From NCBI GenBank assembly GCA_030427705.1, contig JAUIBR010000039.1:1-63045 (forward strand): a DNA stretch of 63,045 bases. The letters are read 5' to 3'. The position numbers and the translations under genes are program-made. The stretch comes from a bacterium. Its GTDB lineage: Bacteria > Myxococcota_A > Bradymonadia > Bradymonadales > Bradymonadaceae. Numbering within the stretch: position 1 is the stretch's first letter; every line of letters begins with the position of its first letter. Of this stretch, positions 1 through 8,035 are shown in pieces. The notes under the pieces were generated by a model that saw nothing but the letters and a program-made list of their open reading frames with translations, did not search any database and had not been told where the DNA came from.

Positions 1-1801
1 TACGGTAATCATCGCACTATTCGCGACAATCATTGGATGCGGCGGCCCGACACCGCAGACGAAGAAGAGTGTCGACGACGACCCGCTCAATCGTGAGGTA
101 GACAAGGAGGCAGCGACCGCGCTTCTTGAAGAGGCCGATTCGCTGGTTCAGAAGACACCGGTGGCCGCAGCTCAAGTTCAACGCCTTGAACTGCCAGAAA
201 CGCCCGAGCATCCGAGCCGCGATATCGACGGCGAGTCGAAAAAGGACTGGAAGGGCATCAAGTCCCGCGCATTCAAGTCCAGGAACTCGCTCCAGGAAGG
301 CGATTCCTATTGGCGCGGCGCGAATGACGCATCGTTCAAAGTGTCGTTCGATTCGGACGCTGGCTTCGTTTACCTCTTGATCGAGGTGCGCGATGACAAG
401 GTCATCGACGAAGTGGACGGTGAGGTCTCGGACGGAATCGTCCTCACGCTGCGTGACCCGAACTTGGATTCCTTTGCCAAGCTAATGCCCGAAGGCGCCA
501 AGGTCGTGGACCAAATCAAGGCCGAGACGAAGCTTCTGTTTCTTCCCGATGGGCGTTTTCGGCGATGGGAAAGCGATCGACCACTTCCTGATGAAATGGG
601 CATTTTCAGCGTCACCAAGAACAAGCGGGGATACACACTAGAGCTCGCCCTTCAACTCGAAGCGTTCGAGCAGGTTTCGGCAATTCCGATGTATGACATC
701 GCGTTCCGTGTTGAGCAGCTCGATGGGGATGAACCTGACCGCCCTGGATACCAGACCGTCATGTCGATGTTCCCCGAAACGGACACGGACGACGCGCGAT
801 TTGCGTTGGTGGACACCGGTGGCGTGCTCCCGCACTACAGCGTCGCGAAGATTCCACCGCGCAAAAACGCGATTGGCGCCTGGCGCGTCACGGAAGAGAA
901 CAACTGGATGTTTAACTCGTTCGAAGCCATTCCTGAGTATTGGGCGACGATCGAAGACCGAAAAGCGTTTGAGGAGGCCATCAAGAAGATCGATGCGTTC
1001 GACTCCGTCTGTAAGTCGTCCAAAAAGGAGCTGCAACTGATTGAGGCGTACCAGAGCCGCGGTGGTCAGCAGCGGGTCGGCCTGATTATGTGCGGCGACC
1101 GGACACGCGGTACGGCAAAGCGCGAGGTCTGTCCGGCTGAAGCAACGACCGAGGTCATCTGGACGGTGATGAAACCCGACGGGGATGGATGGCGCGTCGT
1201 GCGCGCTGAAAATGTGTTTGGGAAGAAGCTCGAGCAATGTGCCTGGAAGGGGATTGAGGACAAGCCGTTTGTGACTCGCCTCTCACTCTTTCCATTGGAT
1301 ATGCAGGACCCGAACATGTGGGCGGTTGGTTGGACGATTCGCACGGACGACGGTGACCTTCGCGAAGACATCAACGGCATTGCGATGCTGCATGGACAGC
1401 GACGTGACCCGCGCATCGGGACCGCCCTGACCCGCGAGATTCGTTCGACATCCGAGAAGCGCTCTCGTCTGACATCGAAGGTTTATCTGACGCCAGTCAA
1501 CGATGATGAACACTTGGACCTGTGTCAGGTCGAAGACGTTGAGGAACAGTATTGTGATGGCGTCGATATCGGCTGCAAAACGATGGAGCACGGAAAGACC
1601 GTGTTAACGACGGTTCAGCTCTACAACCCGAAGATCAAAAAGTTTGAGCGGTACGAGATGTCGAAGCACAAGAACTGCACCGCCGCCTTCGACCTATCAA
1701 AAAGGGAAGGTTACATCTTGATGCAGACCCGCGGTCGCGTGGGTTTCCTTCCCTCTCCGGTCACAGAAGCCGAAAAATCGGACAAACTAGACCTTTTCTA
1801 G
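1..1801 (+). CDS. Lipoprotein with CBM9-like domain (5' end cut)
   Basis: The reading frame is open from base 2 and runs to a TAG at 1799-1801, so the gene starts before the window. The first visible residues are hydrophobic and end in a lipobox (IIGC, Cys at about residue 13 of the visible part), followed by a charged linker. This rules out the internal GTG at 161 as the start. Residues after about 80 (motifs YWRGAND, VYLLIEVRDD, DGIVLTL) resemble the carbohydrate-binding family 9/DOMON-like fold found in secreted proteins. The C-terminal half is Cys-containing and not recognised. Probably an outer-surface or periplasmic lipoprotein; the ligand is unknown. The next gene has its own promoter-like site, so they need not be co-transcribed. 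Confidence 0.8.
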   Translation, partial: TVIIALFATIIGCGGPTPQTKKSVDDDPLNREVDKEAATALLEEADSLVQKTPVAAAQVQRLELPETPEHPSRDIDGESKKDWKGIKSRAFKSRNSLQEGDSYWRGANDASFKVSFDSDAGFVYLLIEVRDDKVIDEVDGEVSDGIVLTLRDPNLDSFAKLMPEGAKVVDQIKAETKLLFLPDGRFRRWESDRPLPDEMGIFSVTKNKRGYTLELALQLEAFEQVSAIPMYDIAFRVEQLDGDEPDRPGYQTVMSMFPETDTDDARFALVDTGGVLPHYSVAKIPPRKNAIGAWRVTEENNWMFNSFEAIPEYWATIEDRKAFEEAIKKIDAFDSVCKSSKKELQLIEAYQSRGGQQRVGLIMCGDRTRGTAKREVCPAEATTEVIWTVMKPDGDGWRVVRAENVFGKKLEQCAWKGIEDKPFVTRLSLFPLDMQDPNMWAVGWTIRTDDGDLREDINGIAMLHGQRRDPRIGTALTREIRSTSEKRSRLTSKVYLTPVNDDEHLDLCQVEDVEEQYCDGVDIGCKTMEHGKTVLTTVQLYNPKIKKFERYEMSKHKNCTAAFDLSKREGYILMQTRGRVGFLPSPVTEAEKSDKLDLF

Positions 1802-1926
1802 TCCAGATGGAGCAACCTTTACTCCAATTGGGGTAGGTTCACTCCACAAGTCTCCCATTCCAACTGAATACCCAGAACGGTCGTTCGTCCTTACGTTGTG
1901 AGGACTTGAGCGCGTTTTGATAGTTT

Positions 1927-1942
1927 TGGCACGTGTCGTGCT
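1927..1942 (+). promoter_or_regulatory. Sigma-54-like -24/-12 promoter
   Basis: TGGCACG-N4-GTGCT, with the -24 GG at 1928-1929 and the -12 GC at 1940-1941, exactly 12 bases apart. It differs from the consensus TGGCACG-N4-TTGCW only at the first T of the -12 element. It lies about 50 bases upstream of the ATG at 1994, in the 192-bp gap after the previous gene. No activator site was identified. Confidence 0.5.
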
Positions 1943-1993
1943 CTTAGGTAGTCCGAACTTAGAAAGTTGGATTTAGATCAAAGGAGACACGAA

Positions 1994-3475
1994 ATGGATA
2001 TGCGCAAGATTGCAGCTTTTCTGATGATTGGAGCCACGGCAGTGGCGTGCGGCGAAGACGCCAACAAAGACGGACTGGATATCGACCATCAGACGGCGAG
2101 CCAGGCTATCAGTTCAAACTCCCGAGCGATGGCTGAACGCGTCGTTAATGGCCTGGACGCGATCGATGAATCGCAGTTGCTGACGGACGCAATTGGGCTA
2201 ATCGGCGAGGGTGAGACAGTTTGCGCAGGCGGCGTTGATGGGAGCGGTGCCGAGTTTGATACGGGCGAGTGCGAATCGACGTCGTTTGAACTCGATCCGG
2301 TCGAGATTGATGATGGAGCTGAAGAGCTGATCGGCGAGCTTGAGCGCCGCATCTTCAGTGCAGAGAACATTGAAACCCAATCGAGCAAGGCAATCACGTA
2401 CCTGCTTCGTGGGGACGTCGTATGCGCGGATGGCGTGGACGTGGACCAAGAGTGTGCTGATATTGTCGATGCCCTCGAAGTTCGAATCTACGCATCGTCC
2501 CCAGACGACGGCGATATTGACCTCGCCCTGCAATTTGGTGCAGAGCGCCACACGCCTGTTCTCATTGAAATCCACCAAGACCGACTCGCAGCGGAAGTTG
2601 ACCTGGGCGACGTGAAAGCAACCGTCAATCACTACGCAGCTGTGACCGGTGAAGACATCGAAATGCCAGACACCATGCGTGGCCGCGTTCGGGCAGAACT
2701 GCTGGCAGGTAGCGACACGATTGCAGCTCAGGTTTCGATCGTTCAGGCCGTTTTGGTCAGCGACGAGGATATCGAAGTCGCGCTCGGCGCGGCCGTCCCT
2801 GCTGCCCGCGTTGCAATCAACCCGGCCGCACGCGAAGTTGAAGCGCTTGTCGACCTCGACAGCATTCACGCGCGCTTCCCGGACACGAGCTACTCGTACA
2901 ACACCGAGACTGGCGAAGAGACCGAGACGCGACACCTCTACGAACTCTTCGTCGCTGGGGTTTCTGCCGCGACAACGCTGAGCGTCGACGCAGATACGCT
3001 CACGGTCACCGAGATTTCCCTGGGTGATGAGACCTCTACGCTTCAGATCGACGGTGAGCAGGTCATCGGTGTCGACCTGAACGCTGCTGCCAATCGTGTG
3101 CTCTCCGCGACCATCGGATCAATTGACGACGGCGTGGATATCACCGTGGACCCTGAATTCGACCTTTCCATCTCGATGAACATGGCCGCAGCTGGCCTGG
3201 CATTCGAAGACGTCGAGCCATGGATGATGGATGACACCTTGTCCATCGTTCTGGACGGCGCCGCGCAACCCCGCGTCCTGATTGGCGATGATGGACTTCA
3301 GGTTGTGGATGGTTCGCTCTCGATTGAGCTTGAGAACGCTGGCTCGTCTATCTCAGCGAGCGCCGGTCAGTGCCTCAGCGGTGAAATCGACGATGCACCA
3401 AGTGTCGATGGAACTACGGAGTCGACCTCGTACGAAGACCCTGTTTCCGCCCTCGAACTGGTTGCCTGCAACTAG
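1994..3475 (+). CDS. Secreted lipoprotein, unknown function
   Basis: The ATG at 1994 is chosen because AAGGAG at 1981-1986 sits 7 bases upstream; the in-frame TTG at 1967 has no ribosome site. The product (about 493 residues) starts with a short basic segment, a hydrophobic stretch and the lipobox AVAC, so it is a lipoprotein. The mature part is acidic, rich in Asp, Glu, Ser and Ala, with a few Cys (VCAGGVD, VCADGVD, QCLSG), and reads as a beta-rich extracellular domain. I do not recognise the family. A sigma-54-like promoter lies upstream. The stop codon overlaps the stop of the convergent nucleotidase gene, and a terminator-like hairpin lies about 80 bases beyond it, inside that gene. Confidence 0.85.
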   Translation: MDMRKIAAFLMIGATAVACGEDANKDGLDIDHQTASQAISSNSRAMAERVVNGLDAIDESQLLTDAIGLIGEGETVCAGGVDGSGAEFDTGECESTSFELDPVEIDDGAEELIGELERRIFSAENIETQSSKAITYLLRGDVVCADGVDVDQECADIVDALEVRIYASSPDDGDIDLALQFGAERHTPVLIEIHQDRLAAEVDLGDVKATVNHYAAVTGEDIEMPDTMRGRVRAELLAGSDTIAAQVSIVQAVLVSDEDIEVALGAAVPAARVAINPAAREVEALVDLDSIHARFPDTSYSYNTETGEETETRHLYELFVAGVSAATTLSVDADTLTVTEISLGDETSTLQIDGEQVIGVDLNAAANRVLSATIGSIDDGVDITVDPEFDLSISMNMAAAGLAFEDVEPWMMDDTLSIVLDGAAQPRVLIGDDGLQVVDGSLSIELENAGSSISASAGQCLSGEIDDAPSVDGTTESTSYEDPVSALELVACN

Positions 3476-5139
3476 TCGACGACGCTGATGCGAACATCGG
3501 TCGGTGGCTTCACCGGCGAGTTCGCTCCGAAATACGCATCAAAGACTTCGATATCAACGGGACCCCTCAGTGGGTCCCGTCCTTTTTGGAGCAGCTCAAA
3601 GTTGTCTCCGCCCCCGGCCAGATAAGAATTCATGGTAACCCGGTACTCGGCTTCCAGGTCGATTGGTTTGCCGTTGAGTTTGACCGACCCCGGCACCACC
3701 TTCTTTCCCGGCTCAGCAGATCGGGACCACGTGTATTGGAATCCCTTCGAAACCAGCAGAATCCTGGGCCGTTTCTGGGTCCACTGTCGCTCCAAAATAT
3801 CAAGGACCTCTTGGCCAGTGAACGTGAGCGTGACGACCCCGTTTGCGAATGGCTGTACCGAATGCGCTTCTTCGTACTTCACTTCGCCGGGTTTCTCGCT
3901 GCCCGATGGTTCATAGCGCAGGTCTCCCCGAACGCCGCCGGGGTTCATGAATGCGATTTGAGCGCCGCCTTTGTCCTTTGCGGCGGTCGCATCCAATTGC
4001 ATGTCTGCGATTAGATTCCCCATCGGAGAATCCCCGCCTTCGGTCCGGTCTTCTTTGATGTCTTCAGTGATCTCGCCCACCACTCGGTTCATGAGTGGGC
4101 CGGCGACGAGCTCGTATTTGTCGATGATGGCTCGCACGTTTTCGTCAGCTGGACTGCGGTCGTCTACAACGAGGTTGGTAGCGGACCGTGCCACCACGTC
4201 TCCAGATTCCGGGGAAATCTTCAGGTCGATCTCTGTAATCAACTGGCCGTAGGCTTTCGCGCTGGTGACCAGCTTGCCGTCGATTTCGCAAACGTACGGT
4301 TGGTGCGTATGGCCTGAAACGATGGCATCCACAGCGTCATCGATTCCTTTTGTGATTTCGACGATGGGCCCCGAAATGCCCACACAACCGCTTGGGTTGC
4401 TGCGGTCTGCTGGCACGCCGCCTTCGTGAATTAAGACGACGATGGACTCGATGCCCTGGCTGCGTAGCTCACCTACGGCCTTGTTGATGGTCTCCACCTC
4501 ATCCAAGAACTCCAGCCCTTCGCGGGCTTTGGGTTCCAGAATGTCTCCGGTTCCCTCAAGCGTCAGGCCGATGAAGCCAACTTTGATGCCGCCGAACTCC
4601 CGAATCTCGTATGCAGGAAAGACGGTCTTGCCGGTCTCCGTGATTACCACGTTCGCCGCTAGAAACGAGAACTTAGCACCAGCAAACTCGTCGCCATCCT
4701 GACAGCCATCAACTGGGTGACAGCCACCATTTGCGAGGCGTTTGAGCTCTTCGACGCCTTCGTCGAACTCGTGATTGCCAACGGCATTTATGGCGAGTTG
4801 AGACTCGTTCAACGTCTCGATGGCGGGTTCGTCATGGAACAGTGAAGAGAGCAGGGGACTTGCCCCGACCATGTCACCGGCACCTACGACAATCGTGTGG
4901 GGGTGATACTTCTGGATCTCTTTGATGCGTCGTGCGAGGTAATCGCCGCCCCCAGCTGAAACGCGCTTGCCGTCAACCTCCACCGAGCCAGACGGTCCTT
5001 TCACATGTCCATGGAAGTCGTTGATGGCCAGTACTTTGACCTCGATGTACTTCGCAGAGAGTTCGGGAGGTGGCGTGGGCGGCGGGTTCGTCGCGCAGGC
5101 TGCGAATCCCAACGTTAGAAATGGCAGTAATCGACGCAT
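3472..5139 (-). CDS. 5'-nucleotidase/UshA-family metallophosphatase, lipoprotein
   Basis: 555 residues. The N-terminus has a signal and lipobox (GFAAC), then a Pro-rich linker, so the enzyme is anchored outside the cytoplasm. Metal-binding motifs of the calcineurin-like phosphoesterase domain are in order: NDFHGH near 40, GAGD near 87, GNHEFDEG near 122, HEGG and SGHTH near 280. The C-terminal nucleotidase domain shows GNLIAD and NPGGVRGD, as in UshA/CpdB-type enzymes, which remove phosphate from nucleotides or cyclic nucleotides. Its ATG directly follows the stop of the upstream PfkB kinase, with no gap and only a weak ribosome site, so translation is probably coupled. The 3' end overlaps the convergent lipoprotein gene by 4 bp. 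Exact substrate is not readable. Confidence 0.93.
   Translation of the reverse strand: MRRLLPFLTLGFAACATNPPPTPPPELSAKYIEVKVLAINDFHGHVKGPSGSVEVDGKRVSAGGGDYLARRIKEIQKYHPHTIVVGAGDMVGASPLLSSLFHDEPAIETLNESQLAINAVGNHEFDEGVEELKRLANGGCHPVDGCQDGDEFAGAKFSFLAANVVITETGKTVFPAYEIREFGGIKVGFIGLTLEGTGDILEPKAREGLEFLDEVETINKAVGELRSQGIESIVVLIHEGGVPADRSNPSGCVGISGPIVEITKGIDDAVDAIVSGHTHQPYVCEIDGKLVTSAKAYGQLITEIDLKISPESGDVVARSATNLVVDDRSPADENVRAIIDKYELVAGPLMNRVVGEITEDIKEDRTEGGDSPMGNLIADMQLDATAAKDKGGAQIAFMNPGGVRGDLRYEPSGSEKPGEVKYEEAHSVQPFANGVVTLTFTGQEVLDILERQWTQKRPRILLVSKGFQYTWSRSAEPGKKVVPGSVKLNGKPIDLEAEYRVTMNSYLAGGGDNFELLQKGRDPLRGPVDIEVFDAYFGANSPVKPPTDVRISVVD
3557..3587 (+). terminator. Intrinsic terminator inside the convergent gene
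   Basis: A perfect 9-bp stem, ACGGGACCC (3557-3565) with GGGTCCCGT (3572-3580), a 6-base loop, then CC and five T (3583-3587) on the plus strand. It is correctly placed and oriented to end transcripts of the lipoprotein gene that stops at 3475. The bases are also the 3' coding part of the minus-strand nucleotidase. Confidence 0.65.
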
Positions 5140-6153
5140 CTAAAATCCCAATCCGTCCCACGGAAGTTCGGATTCCATGGGCAGCGCAGTGGTTGCACCA
5201 AACTGCGTGCAGACGCGCGAACCCACATGGCAACCAAGCTCTAAAACACGCTGCCATTGCGAATCGTTCCAGGTATCCAAACACCGTCGAATGCCATCAG
5301 GGGTAAGCTCGCCCTCGGTCTCGAAGGTCGAGCGAATCAGCCCTGACGTCAGGCCGGCGAAGAAACCATCGCCGGCGCCGGTGGTGTCGACCACGTGGAC
5401 TTTCGGCGCAGCGACGCTGGCTCTGAGGTCATCGCAGAATACGGTCGCGCCAGCGTCCGCGCGCGTGTAGACCATCGCTTTCACACCACGCGGCCGGCAA
5501 ATTTCGTCGTAGACCTGTTGGGCGGACTTTCCCTTACCCAAAAACTCAAGCTCGTCATCGTTCACTTTGATGAGGTCAGCATACTCGAGGAGTTTCAGGA
5601 CTTGGGTGTAGCAATCATCTAAGTCCGCCCACAGATGGAGGCGCACATTGGGGTCGAGGGCGATGAAGCGGCCAGATTCTTTGGCGACGCTCATCGCGTA
5701 ATGTGTTGCTTCCCGACATGGTTCTTTGACCAGCAGGTTCGTGCCGGCAAGGATAATGGCTGAGCGCTTGATGACATCTGGTTTGATATCAGCCTTGGTC
5801 AAGGTGGTGTCTGCGCTGGGCTCTCGAAAGAACAGGAAACTTCTGTCGCCGTTTTCGTCCAATGTGACGAACGCAACACCAGTCTTGGCTTTGTCTGTGA
5901 AGTTTACGCCCTCGACATTGACGCCTTCGCGGTCGAGCTCGGCACGTAGGAATTGGCCGAACTCATCGACACCCACGTTGCACATGAGCCCCACATCATG
6001 GCCAAGTCGGGCTAATCCGACGGCGGCGTTCGCGGGCGCCCCACCAGTCTTTTTGCGGAAGAGTTCGACGTCTCGCAGCTTCCGACCGGGGTGGTCGGGC
6101 AAGAAGTCGACGATTGTTTCACCGTAGCTCAACACTTCGAGGAAGCCAGCCAT
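5140..6153 (-). CDS. PfkB/ribokinase-family sugar kinase (fructokinase-like)
   Basis: 337 residues, normal for the family. The N-terminal PfkB signature is GGAPANAAVGLARLG (about 37-51), and the C-terminal signature DTTGAGDGFFAG holds the catalytic Asp and the anion hole (about 256-267). The overall pattern (YGETIVDFLP at the start, GAPANAA) is closest to fructokinases, which phosphorylate fructose with ATP in the cytoplasm. Substrate is inferred. AGGAG just before the ATG overlaps the recO stop region; recO is 8 bp upstream and the nucleotidase abuts downstream, so this is the third gene of a four-gene operon. Confidence 0.92.
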   Translation of the reverse strand: MAGFLEVLSYGETIVDFLPDHPGRKLRDVELFRKKTGGAPANAAVGLARLGHDVGLMCNVGVDEFGQFLRAELDREGVNVEGVNFTDKAKTGVAFVTLDENGDRSFLFFREPSADTTLTKADIKPDVIKRSAIILAGTNLLVKEPCREATHYAMSVAKESGRFIALDPNVRLHLWADLDDCYTQVLKLLEYADLIKVNDDELEFLGKGKSAQQVYDEICRPRGVKAMVYTRADAGATVFCDDLRASVAAPKVHVVDTTGAGDGFFAGLTSGLIRSTFETEGELTPDGIRRCLDTWNDSQWQRVLELGCHVGSRVCTQFGATTALPMESELPWDGLGF

Positions 6154-6161
6154 GCGGTCTC

Positions 6162-6935
6162 CTAGAGAAACACCTGATCCAACAGTGCTCGGCTCTTTGG
6201 GCGACGGTCGAGCACTGTATCCAAACTTGCGTCAATCACGCGGCGCGCTTGTTCCAATGCGTCTGAGTCGGCGACCGAAGGGGGCGCACTGCCCGACGGG
6301 GCCGATGCAAATTGGAGCAGCTCCAGCGTGGGTTTAGACAGTACCCCGTAGCGTTCGCGATCGGTACGACAATCCGAGCAAACGAGGCCTTCGCCTGTGC
6401 GCGCACACCGCAGCTTCTCCATGTTTTGCCACGGTTTGAGGCATCTGTGGCAACCTTGAAGGCTGGGGGCATGTCCAACGAGCTGGAGGAGCGAAAGTTC
6501 CAGGTGAAGAAGCATCACTCTTAAAATGTCGACAGAGTCTTCAGCGTCGCAAATCAAGTGATAGCCCTGTCTAAGCAAGTTGTAGGGCTCTTCCGAGTCG
6601 TCCCCTTCTTTCGTACATTCGCGGACGAGTTCAGTGAAGTACGAGGCGATCGTGATCTTGTCGTAGCTGGTCTCGATTTGATGGAAGTCCGAGACGACCG
6701 TGGCGTCGTTCAGACGTGCGAGGTCGCTGTTTGGTTTGAAGGTGACGTTTGCGCGGATGGTGCGCATGGGAAGCAGCGCTCCGCCAAAGCGCTTGTTGCT
6801 CCGTTTTGCGCCGCGCGCCATCGCCGAGAATTTGCCCGTCTGCTCTCCGAGCAGCATGACGATGACATCATGGTCCCCATAATCGACCGTGCGAAGGACA
6901 AACGCGTCGGTCTCGATGGCCGATTTTGGGTTCAC
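6162..6935 (-). CDS. recO: DNA repair protein RecO
   Basis: 257 residues, typical for RecO. The N-terminal OB-fold starts with ETDAFVLRTVDYGDHD and includes FSAMARGAKRS, a diagnostic RecO signature. The helical middle is followed by a zinc site, GCHRC and LVCSDC, at about 160-190. RecO binds single-stranded DNA and SSB and loads RecA with RecR in recombinational repair. The start is a GTG at 6935; it lies 4 bp after the stop of the upstream gene and has a poor ribosome site, so coupling is likely. An ATG-start alternative is not visible without losing the OB-fold. Confidence 0.95.
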   Translation of the reverse strand: MNPKSAIETDAFVLRTVDYGDHDVIVMLLGEQTGKFSAMARGAKRSNKRFGGALLPMRTIRANVTFKPNSDLARLNDATVVSDFHQIETSYDKITIASYFTELVRECTKEGDDSEEPYNLLRQGYHLICDAEDSVDILRVMLLHLELSLLQLVGHAPSLQGCHRCLKPWQNMEKLRCARTGEGLVCSDCRTDRERYGVLSKPTLELLQFASAPSGSAPPSVADSDALEQARRVIDASLDTVLDRRPKSRALLDQVFL

Positions 6936-6939
6936 TGGC

Positions 6940-7395
6940 TTACGCGTGTTTAGGGGCGTAATCGTCGATCAGGCGCCCCACACCAGGCAGAGCGTCAACA
7001 ACGTGCTTTTCTGCGCTGGGTCGAAGTTTCTCATAGGTCTTCTTGATGACCTTCTGCTCGGCGCGTTGGACTTTTTGGTCGGTAATGCCCAGAAGCGCTT
7101 CCGCGGCATCATCAAGGTGACTCTGAATATAGGTTTCGAACCAATCCGCATCATCGTCTTCGAGGAAGTTCTCGTAGATTGGGGAGAGAGCGTCACTGAA
7201 ATCGTCGAGCAGTTTGTCGACCGCGAAGTCAATCATCTTCCCGCCATTTAGCTTTTTAACGACCTTATAGCCGCCTTTGAGCGCCGCTCCTGACAGCCCA
7301 CTTTTGCTTGCGACTTCGTCGTCGATAAGATGCACGGCACCGTTGATCACTTCGTTGCGATCAACCTCTTCAAGTCTAGACTTTAGCACTGACAT
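6940..7395 (-). CDS. Small helical protein, DUF6918-like
   Basis: 151 residues, soluble, highly charged and predicted almost entirely helical, with no signal peptide. The block DEVASKSGLSGAALKGGYKVVKKL followed by AVDKLLDDF resembles, from memory, a family of about 150-residue proteins annotated DUF6918; I could not check this. Function unknown. GGAG lies 6 bases before the ATG. It is the first gene of the operon with recO, a PfkB kinase and a nucleotidase (4-bp gap to recO). Its upstream side is the long repeat region, so the promoter of the operon must lie within about 60 bp or inside the repeats. Confidence 0.8.
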   Translation of the reverse strand: MSVLKSRLEEVDRNEVINGAVHLIDDEVASKSGLSGAALKGGYKVVKKLNGGKMIDFAVDKLLDDFSDALSPIYENFLEDDDADWFETYIQSHLDDAAEALLGITDQKVQRAEQKVIKKTYEKLRPSAEKHVVDALPGVGRLIDDYAPKHA

Positions 7396-7454
7396 CGTTG
7401 CTCCATCCGTAGGTGTCAGAGGTTCTAGACGGTTTGTTCCTGCGGGACAAGGGG

Positions 7455-7885
7455 TTCGCTGTCGCTCACCGATTTGGTTCGCTGTCGCTCACCGATTTGG
7501 TTAACTGCGCGCGGCTTCGCCGTGCTCGTTGACAAGTCTGTAGTTCTTCAACTCCACGGACTAACGTCCGTTCCGTTTTGAACAACTACAGCCGTGTTCG
7601 CCTTTGGCTCACCGATTTGGTTCGCTGGCGCTTACCGATTTGGTTAACTGCGCGCGGCTTCGCCGTGCTCGTTGACAAGTCTGTACTTGTTCAACTCCAC
7701 GGACTGACGTCCGTTCCGTTCCGAACAACTACAGCCGTGTTCGCTGGCGCTTACCGGTTTGGTTCGCTGTCGCTTACCGATTTGGTTAACTGCGCGCGGC
7801 TTCGCCGTGCTCGTTGACAAGTCTGTAGTTCTTCAACTCCACGGACTAACGTCCGTTCCGTTTTGAACAACTACAGCCGTGTTCG
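7455..7885. repeat. Three ~142-bp palindromic repeat units
   Basis: A core of about 100 bp starting TTAACTGCGCGCGGCTTCGCC occurs at 7501, 7644 and 7786 (period 143 and 142). Each core contains a small hairpin (GGC-TTC-GCC) and a nested inverted repeat. In copy 1 the outer arms are 7538-7551 and 7578-7591 (13 of 14 complementary) and the inner arms are ACGGAC 7556-7561 and GTCCGT 7566-7571. Copies 2 and 3 have the same structure at 7681-7734 and 7823-7876. Between cores lie 23-bp units (ttcgctgtcgctcaccgatt plus tgg) at 7455, 7478, 7597, 7621, 7740 and 7763. No gene was found here; apparent reading frames are made of the repeat. Confidence 0.9.
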
Positions 7886-7904
7886 CGGGCGCTCAACTCA
7901 GCGC

Positions 7905-7958
7905 AGTGCGACGCCAGCACGAAGTGCGACGCCAGCCCGCAGGGCGACGCCAGCGAAG
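7905..7958. repeat. Three tandem 18-bp repeats
   Basis: Units at 7905-7922, 7923-7940 and 7941-7958 share AG(T/G)GCGACGCCAGC with a variable end. They lie between the palindromic units and the M23 peptidase gene, within the likely leader of that gene. The word GCCAGC is shared with the array downstream of the gene. Confidence 0.85.
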
Positions 7959-8035
7959 CGTTAAGGTTGATACGCCTCGAAATGTGTCTAAGATTGCGCC
8001 GCGCAATGCCGCATGATTTTTGGCCGAGCAACACG

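Noticed and set aside
638-1237. 199-codon minus-strand frame opposite the first gene
   Set aside because: Shadow frame of the CBM9-like lipoprotein gene, without start signal or protein-like composition.
161-1801. GTG at 161 as the true start of the first gene
   Set aside because: The frame is open to the window edge and encodes a lipoprotein signal with a lipobox upstream of the GTG.
2198-2935. 245-codon minus-strand frame opposite the second lipoprotein
   Set aside because: It is a shadow of a well-supported gene with a signal peptide and ribosome site; the translation has no family pattern.
7578-7817. Plus-strand frame of 79 codons in the left repeats
   Set aside because: It only reads the palindromic units and has no ribosome site or recognisable protein pattern.
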